From JARLFX01 sp036404255 (GTDB lineage: Bacteria > Acidobacteriota > Terriglobia > Terriglobales > Acidobacteriaceae), in assembly GCA_036404255.1 (NCBI GenBank), contig DASWOP010000247.1, positions 1 through 8,919 on the forward strand: a stretch of DNA of 8,919 nucleotides, given 5' to 3'. The position numbers were made by a program, and so were the translations under genes. The notes under the pieces were generated by a model, which did no database searches, had not been told where the DNA came from, and was given only the letters and a program-made list of their open reading frames with translations. Numbering within the stretch: position 1 is the stretch's first letter; every line of letters starts with the position of its first letter. Shown here piece by piece: positions 1 through 3,638 of this stretch.

Positions 1-134
1 TTGGTAAAGAAGTGCGCAATGAACGAAATAAGTGCAAAGAGAAGCAGGATGTGAATCAGAAAACCACTTACATGAAACATCACAAAACCGCCGAGCCACA
101 GCAGAATGAGAAGAATCGCCAATCCAAGAAACAT
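1..134 (-). CDS. lmo0937/DUF5670-type small membrane protein (C-terminus cut by window edge)
   Basis: Reading leftward from the ATG at 134, 44 codons are open up to the window edge, so the last few residues and the stop are missing. The protein is almost entirely hydrophobic: a first membrane segment of about residues 2-20 (FLGLAILLILLWLGGFVMF), a short turn (HVSG), and a second segment of about residues 25-43. This two-helix pattern, with the FLIHILL stretch opening helix 2, resembles the roughly 50-residue lmo0937/DUF5670 proteins, whose function is unknown. They are often found in bacterial stress-response neighbourhoods. A good ribosome site, GAGGT at 141-145, lies 6 nt before the start. 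The gene is divergent from the DUF3309 gene at 360. Family assignment is by recalled resemblance only. Confidence 0.72.
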   Translation of the reverse strand, partial: MFLGLAILLILLWLGGFVMFHVSGFLIHILLLFALISFIAHFFT

Positions 135-359
135 AGTCGAACCTCATGGACTGCAAAGTATTCGCGACTGCAGCGAATCAATTGATGAGAGCCATATTGC
201 CTGCCAGCCGTTGCCTGCCGTGCACCAAATTTTTCCCGCGCACCGAATCCGCACCAAGTCCCGGTAAAGATAAGCTCTTTCACAGGCAAACACCTTGGAA
301 TTCGGCGCATCTACCTAATTGGTTTACTCGTTTCTATCTCAATTCTTGCGAGGCGCATT
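135..359. promoter_or_regulatory. Divergent intergenic region between two micro-membrane-protein genes
   Basis: This 225-bp gap separates genes facing away from each other, so it must hold promoters for both unless they are leaderless. I see no pair of strong -35/-10 boxes. On the minus strand a TTGATT and a TACTTT are separated by only 15 nt. An imperfect operator-like inverted repeat, ATTCGC (160-165) and GCGAAT (173-178), lies between those boxes and just upstream of the minus-strand gene. A 9-bp direct repeat TTGCCTGCC occurs at 197-205 and 211-219. None of these is proven functional. Confidence 0.35.
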
Positions 360-515
360 ATGCTGGGCACAATTCTTCTGATTATTCTCATCCTGATGTT
401 GATCGGTTCCATACCCGCCTGGCCGTACAGCACGGGCTGGGGATATTATCCGAGCGGTGGCCTCGGCCTGATCGTCGTCATCGTCATCATCCTGCTAGTC
501 CTCGGGCGAATCTAA
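360..515 (+). CDS. DUF3309 family small membrane protein
   Basis: A complete 51-residue protein. Helix 1 covers about residues 2-17 (LGTILLIILILMLIGS), followed by a conserved-looking aromatic and glycine loop (PAWPYSTGWGYYPSGGLGL), helix 2 (about residues 36-48) and a short basic end, GRI. The MLGTILLIILIL opening, the WPYS..WGY.PSGGLGL centre and the LLVLGRI end are the hallmarks of DUF3309 as I know the family. The function is unknown; the proteins are common in soil bacteria and are usually predicted to sit in the inner membrane. GAGG at 350-353 is a well-spaced ribosome site (6 nt before the ATG). The gene is monocistronic here: a hairpin follows 14 nt after the stop. A different, longer frame runs across the same DNA from 146 but has no resemblance to anything. 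Confidence 0.85.
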   Translation: MLGTILLIILILMLIGSIPAWPYSTGWGYYPSGGLGLIVVIVIILLVLGRI

Positions 516-528
516 ATCTCCTCCAAAC

Positions 529-566
529 GCAAATGATGCGGTGGCCACAGCCACCGCATCATTTGC
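529..566. terminator. Perfect 17-bp hairpin between convergent genes
   Basis: The left arm at 529-545 (GCAAATGATGCGGTGGC) is exactly complementary to the right arm at 550-566, with loop CACA at 546-549. It lies between the stop of the DUF3309 gene (plus) and the end of the moaD-like gene (minus), so it could stop transcription from both sides. No long U-tract follows on either strand (only TTT on the minus strand after one G), so it is not a classical intrinsic terminator. It may act as an mRNA 3'-end stabiliser or a weak bidirectional terminator. Confidence 0.55.
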
Positions 567-572
567 AACCAC

Positions 573-600
573 TGTCATTCTGAGCGAGTGAAGAATCTGC
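573..600 (+). repeat. Dispersed repeat, copy 1 (TGTCATTCTGAGCGAG type)
   Basis: The 28-nt stretch starts TGTCATTCTGAGCGAGTG and ends AAGAATCTGC. It matches a second stretch in this window at 7603-7631 closely, with a few substitutions and a one-base indel. Short intergenic sequences of this form (CATTCTGAGCGAAGCGAAGAATCT) are, from memory, very common in Acidobacteria and several other phyla. Both copies here lie outside genes. The copy is followed by a separate small hairpin at 617-633. Confidence 0.6.
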
Positions 601-616
601 TTCTCGTCTTTGCTTC

Positions 617-633
617 AGCGAGCGAAGCTCGCT
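617..633. repeat. 7-bp inverted repeat with GAA/TTC loop
   Basis: AGCGAGC (617-623) and GCTCGCT (627-633) can pair around a 3-nt loop. It lies in the convergent gap downstream of the moaD-like gene (minus strand), about 55 nt past its stop. No U-run follows on either strand, so its role as a terminator is doubtful. It may belong to the adjacent dispersed repeat element. Confidence 0.4.
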
Positions 634-688
634 ATTCGCCGTCCGCGCAGTCGGGATCCCCGCCGAACGCTCTTGTTCAATGGGGTGA

Positions 689-967
689 TCAGCACCCGCC
701 CGCAATCGACGGAATCAGCATCACCTCATCGCCATCCTGAAACGCATACTTCTCCGCCCCCAGAAAACGAATATCCTCATCGTTCACATACACATTGATG
801 AACCGCCGCAGCTTGCCGCTCTCATCCTTGATGTTGGCGCCCAGTGCGGGAAATGCAGTCTCCAGATCCGCGACTAATCCATCCAAGTTCTTTGCGTTGG
901 AATCCAGTTGCTTCGCGCCGTCCGTGTGCTTTGTAAATGCGGTTGGCAGAATCACTTTAATTGGCAT
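689..967 (-). CDS. MoaD/ThiS-family sulfur carrier protein ending in Gly-Gly-Cys
   Basis: A 92-residue ubiquitin-fold sulfur carrier. The start MPIKVILPTAF forms the first beta strand, the middle carries LDGLVADLETAFPAL and FINVYVNDEDIRFL, and the end is the classic DGDEVMLIPSIAGG signature. In this family the terminal Gly-Gly carboxylate is adenylated and converted to a thiocarboxylate that donates sulfur. Here one more residue, Cys92, precedes the TGA. A Cys after the GG must be removed before activation, or may mark a processed form; JAMM-type proteases do such trimming in related systems, but none is encoded in this window. The start codon lies 8 bases before the thrC-like stop codon, giving an 11-nt overlap, so translation is probably coupled to it. 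The ribosome site before it is weak. Possible roles are cysteine or homocysteine synthesis (CysO/HcyS-like) or molybdopterin; the thrC link favours the former. Confidence 0.85.
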   Translation of the reverse strand: MPIKVILPTAFTKHTDGAKQLDSNAKNLDGLVADLETAFPALGANIKDESGKLRRFINVYVNDEDIRFLGAEKYAFQDGDEVMLIPSIAGGC

Positions 968-2231
968 AGGTCACTTCTTTCTGGCTATCAAGCTCATTCA
1001 AATACTCAGCGAACTCTGCGAGCCGCGGCTTCACCGCGCGCTCCGTTGCATACTTACCCTGCAATGCGTCAGTCGTCTTCAAACCGTTTCCGGTAATGCA
1101 AACCACCGTCGTCTCCTCCGCGCGGATACGGCCCTGCTGCACCAACTTCTGCGTCACACTGGTCGTCACACCACCCGCAGTCTCCGTGAAGATGCCTTCC
1201 GTCTCGGCCAACAGTTGAATTCCCTCCACCACCTGCTCGTCGCTCACATCTTCCGCCCAACCGCCCGTCTCGCGAATCATCTTCGCAGCATACGGTCCGT
1301 CCGCCGGATTGCCGATCGCCAGCGAGCGCGCAATCGTGTGCGGTCGCTGGGGCTCCACATCATTCGTGTTGCCCTTCACCGCCGTCGAAATCGGAGAGCA
1401 TCCCGTCGCCTGCGCACCGAAGAACTTCACATCCTTCGCCTCGACCAGCCCAAGCTGGATCAGCTCGCCAAACGCCTTCTTAATCTTGCGGATCAGCGAC
1501 CCGCCCGCCATCGGGCAAACTACGTTATCCGGCAGCTTCCAGCCCAGTTGCTCCGCAATCTCGTAGCCCACCGTCTTCGAACCCTCGGAGTAATACGGCC
1601 GTAGGTTCACATTCACAAACCCCCAGTTGTAGTGGTCAGCGATCTGCGAACACAGCCGGTTCACATGGTCGTAGTTTCCATCAATGCGCACCAGCCGCGC
1701 GCCATACACCTGCGTGTTCAGGATCTTCGCCTGCTCCAGGTCCGCCGGCACCAGGATGCAAGCCTTCAGCCCCAGTCGCACCGCCTGCGCCGCCGTAGCA
1801 TTCGCCAGGTTCCCGGTAGACGAACACCCCACCGTCTCAAACCCGAACGCCTTTGCATTCGCCAGCGCCACCGCTACCACGCGGTCCTTGAAGCTCAACG
1901 TCGGCATACACACCGCGTCGTTCTTCACATATAAATTCTCCGACCCGCCCTCAAAGATCCGTGCAGCCAGTCTCGGCGCACGCACCAGCGGCGTAAATCC
2001 CACCGGCAGATCGGGCTGGAACCCCTTCGGCACCGGCAGCAGCGCCGCATAGCGCCATATACTCGCCGGTCCCGCCGCGATAGACTCCCGCGTCACAATA
2101 CCCTTGGCTGAGTCGATGTCATAACAGACCTCCAGCGGCGAGAAACACTCGTCGCAGATAGTCAACGGTTGATTACCGAAGGAGCGGCCACACTCATGGC
2201 AGCGCAGTTCATACGCACACGCAAAGCTCAT
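957..2231 (-). CDS. thrC: Threonine-synthase-like PLP enzyme with N-terminal zinc ribbon
   Basis: A 424-residue cytoplasmic fold-type II PLP enzyme. The N-terminus has a likely zinc ribbon, Cys11-x2-Cys14 and Cys26-x2-Cys29, as in the archaeal/Thermus-type threonine synthases. SFKDR at 113-117 carries the PLP lysine (Lys115) and is typical of ThrC. SSTGNLANATAA (137-148) is the cofactor-binding loop, followed by EGSKTVGYEI and the PLP-phosphate-binding region AGGSLIRKI. The C-terminal part holds ETAGGVTTSV and VCITGNGLKT, both ThrC features. Established activity of the family: O-phosphohomoserine to threonine plus phosphate. The start at 2231 is preceded by a modest GGAAAG (2239-2244). The 3' end overlaps the sulfur-carrier gene, which is unusual for a plain threonine synthase and suggests a paralog that may add a sulfur nucleophile instead of water. 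Family membership is firm; the exact reaction is not. Confidence 0.87.
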   Translation of the reverse strand: MSFACAYELRCHECGRSFGNQPLTICDECFSPLEVCYDIDSAKGIVTRESIAAGPASIWRYAALLPVPKGFQPDLPVGFTPLVRAPRLAARIFEGGSENLYVKNDAVCMPTLSFKDRVVAVALANAKAFGFETVGCSSTGNLANATAAQAVRLGLKACILVPADLEQAKILNTQVYGARLVRIDGNYDHVNRLCSQIADHYNWGFVNVNLRPYYSEGSKTVGYEIAEQLGWKLPDNVVCPMAGGSLIRKIKKAFGELIQLGLVEAKDVKFFGAQATGCSPISTAVKGNTNDVEPQRPHTIARSLAIGNPADGPYAAKMIRETGGWAEDVSDEQVVEGIQLLAETEGIFTETAGGVTTSVTQKLVQQGRIRAEETTVVCITGNGLKTTDALQGKYATERAVKPRLAEFAEYLNELDSQKEVTYAN

Positions 2232-2575
2232 CCCAACTCTTTCCGGGCGGATGAGAGCTCAAAAACCTGTGACTGCTCTGGTGGGTCGGCGAAGCCGCGA
2301 AAGCGGCCACCGTTGGCTGATCAAAAAATCGCGAGATGCGCGCTTCTGTTTGCACATCCCGAATCTCATGTTCCCCGTTACCCAGGAGAGAGTTGACACC
2401 GGACGCCCGAAACGCAGAAGCACATTTCAAGCCGGTTGTCGTGGCGTCACAGGGCTCGTCCCTCAGCCACTCTTCATGAAACTCAGGCCTGCCCATCTTG
2501 CGATGGAACAAACTTGATTACTTTCTATTTAACACCGATTCAGTCCGATATGCAACATGCTCCTAATTTCACACC
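2232..2575. other. 344-bp gap without a convincing gene
   Basis: The gap lies between the glucosaminidase stop and the thrC-like start, both on the minus strand. Open frames run through it on both strands, but none has a good ribosome site or a recognisable protein. A GNRA-capped stem is visible: GCCGC (2294-2298), loop GAAA, GCGGC (2303-2307), with flanking GGTG and CACC that can add pairs. No intrinsic terminator follows the glucosaminidase gene. The promoter for thrC is expected here, but I cannot point to clear boxes. The stretch could be a decayed gene or a dispersed acidobacterial repeat. Confidence 0.4.
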
Positions 2576-3034
2576 TCAAGCCGCCTTCTCCCCAAAATTC
2601 CCCCTCCACACCGCCAACACCTTCCCCGCACGCCCCGGATCAGTCGACCAGCTCTTCGACACCGCCTCCACAAACGCCTCCCCCGTCTCCGCCCGCAACG
2701 CCTCCGCATAATGCGGGTACTTCGCGGAGAGCCCGTTCAGTACCCGCATTCTCTCCGCAAAACATCCGTTCCAGTCCGTGAACTTCACCCACCGCGCCGG
2801 CACCGTCACCCACGCACCATGCAGAAATTCCTTGGTTGGCAGCTCCAGCGTCTCCGTCCCCGCCAGCGGCGGATGCGCCTGCTTCTGCCCAAACAGATTG
2901 TTCCCCTCCAGCGCCAGCTTCGACCCGCCCCAGCCCGACTCCAATGCCGCCTCACACGCCGCATACTCCGGCCATACATGCCCCGCCGCTCGCGCTGCCT
3001 CAGTTGCCTTCGCCAAAAAATCCGCCTTCGTCAT
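2576..3034 (-). CDS. Endolysin-like glucosaminidase (GH73 / FlgJ-type domain)
   Basis: A 152-residue single-domain protein predicted to cleave the glycan strands of peptidoglycan. AALESGWGGSKLA (29-41) contains the presumed catalytic Glu32, and NNLFGQK is the second hallmark of the FlgJ/GH73 fold. The aromatic segments WVKFTDWNGCFAERM and YPHYAEAL and the closing WSTDPGRAGKVLAVW also fit. There is no signal peptide and no cell-wall-binding domain, which matches phage endolysins better than secreted autolysins. The start is uncertain: the ATG at 3034 has GGGGG (3040-3044) 5 nt upstream and is preferred; an in-frame TTG at 3046 would lie inside the U-tract of a terminator. The intrinsic terminator just upstream means expression may need read-through. 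No holin or other phage gene is nearby. Confidence 0.83.
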   Translation of the reverse strand: MTKADFLAKATEAARAAGHVWPEYAACEAALESGWGGSKLALEGNNLFGQKQAHPPLAGTETLELPTKEFLHGAWVTVPARWVKFTDWNGCFAERMRVLNGLSAKYPHYAEALRAETGEAFVEAVSKSWSTDPGRAGKVLAVWRGNFGEKAA

Positions 3035-3044
3035 CCTCGCCCCC

Positions 3045-3083
3045 AAAAGAAAACGGGCGGAGCCCGAAGGCCCGCCCGTTTTT
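3045..3083 (-). terminator. Strong intrinsic terminator with UUCG loop
   Basis: On the minus strand an 11-bp GC-rich stem (3072-3082 pairing with 3050-3060) is extended by three further pairs (3069-3071 with 3062-3064, A3061 bulged) around the loop TTCG. It is followed by TTTTCTTTT at 3053-3045. This is a textbook terminator for the receiver-domain gene, whose stop is at 3135. The plus strand also has a T5 run (3079-3083), so it could work both ways. Its U-tract ends only 10 nt before the preferred glucosaminidase ATG, and the GGGGG ribosome site directly abuts it. Confidence 0.88.
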
Positions 3084-3134
3084 AAAAACTATCTAAGTAC
3101 TATTATTTCACACCGCGAGCATAACTACGCCAAA

Positions 3135-3491
3135 CTACGCCAGATTCACCATATCGGTCACACCCTGCACAAATGCCTCTGGATTGAACTCCGTCCGCAG
3201 AATCTCATCCGGGCAATCCGTCAGCAGGGCCACGCGCCAGTTGCACACAAACGCCACCATCTGCTCCGGCTGTGCCGTCTTGATCTCGCTGCACATATGC
3301 TCCGCCGCCGCAATGGCCTGCTCGCCTTCCACATCGATCAGCACCAGATCATATGGCTTGGCCCAGAACATCTTCAGCGCATCCTCGGCCGTGAGGGTGG
3401 AATCGACTTCATATCCGTTCAACTGCAGAATTTTGTCGCGCAGTGGTCGCAACATTTCGCGACTACATACATGCAGAATGCACTTCTTCAT
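3135..3491 (-). CDS. Small degenerate response-regulator receiver-domain protein
   Basis: A 118-residue stand-alone protein with the alternating pattern of a CheY-like receiver: ILHVCSREM at the first strand, LRDKILQLNGYEVDSTLTA for helix 1 and strand 2, DLVLIDVEGEQ for strand 3 and an MVAFVCNW strand. Asp53 in LVLIDV sits where the phosphorylated aspartate should be. The acidic pair that normally follows strand 1 is replaced by Cys9-Ser10, and the conserved C-terminal Lys is not evident (LRTEFNPEAF region). It may therefore be a pseudo-receiver that does not bind magnesium normally. There is no output domain. The start at 3491 is favoured over an in-frame ATG at 3548 because AGAGG at 3499-3503 lies 7 nt before it and the domain begins there. 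Two tandem copies of TGGCGTAGTT span the stop codon. No partner histidine kinase is visible. Confidence 0.72.
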   Translation of the reverse strand: MKKCILHVCSREMLRPLRDKILQLNGYEVDSTLTAEDALKMFWAKPYDLVLIDVEGEQAIAAAEHMCSEIKTAQPEQMVAFVCNWRVALLTDCPDEILRTEFNPEAFVQGVTDMVNLA

Positions 3492-3586
3492 CGTTATTCC
3501 TCTGTCCCAAAAGTACATAGGCACGCGGGCGTATTCCGCCCCGCACACAATGCTGCTCTGCTTGTTGCACCACGCCCCTGCATGGA

Positions 3587-3613
3587 ATCTTAGTGTTATA
3601 TTACCTGTCTCAA
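3587..3613 (-). promoter_or_regulatory. Weak promoter candidate for the receiver gene
   Basis: On the minus strand TTGAGA (3613-3608) and TAAGAT (3592-3587) resemble -35 and -10 boxes, but the spacer is only 15 nt. An alternative -10, TATAAC, lies at 3600-3595. The location, just downstream of the metH stop and about 95 nt before the receiver start, is sensible. The match is poor enough to be chance. Confidence 0.22.
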
Positions 3614-3638
3614 GGAGACTTTTCCACGGGCCCGAAGG

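Noticed and set aside
146..583. 145-codon plus-strand open frame over the DUF3309 region
   Set aside because: It overlaps the DUF3309 gene in a different frame, runs into the hairpin, has a His/Arg/Pro-rich tail and lacks a ribosome site; the 51-residue DUF3309 frame explains the region.
795..1604. 269-codon plus-strand open frame
   Set aside because: Antisense to the thrC-like and moaD-like genes; Arg/Leu-rich composition and no family resemblance.
2209..2511. 100-codon minus-strand open frame
   Set aside because: Non-ATG start without a ribosome site, overlaps the thrC start, no recognisable domain. Kept only as a low-interest observation, not as a gene.
3492..3548. Longer N-terminus for the receiver protein (ATG at 3548)
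   Set aside because: The 19 extra residues are not domain-like, while the ATG at 3491 has a well-placed AGAGG and begins just before the first receiver strand.
2778..3593. 271-codon plus-strand open frame
   Set aside because: Runs antisense through the glucosaminidase, the terminator and the receiver gene, all of which have strong evidence on the minus strand.
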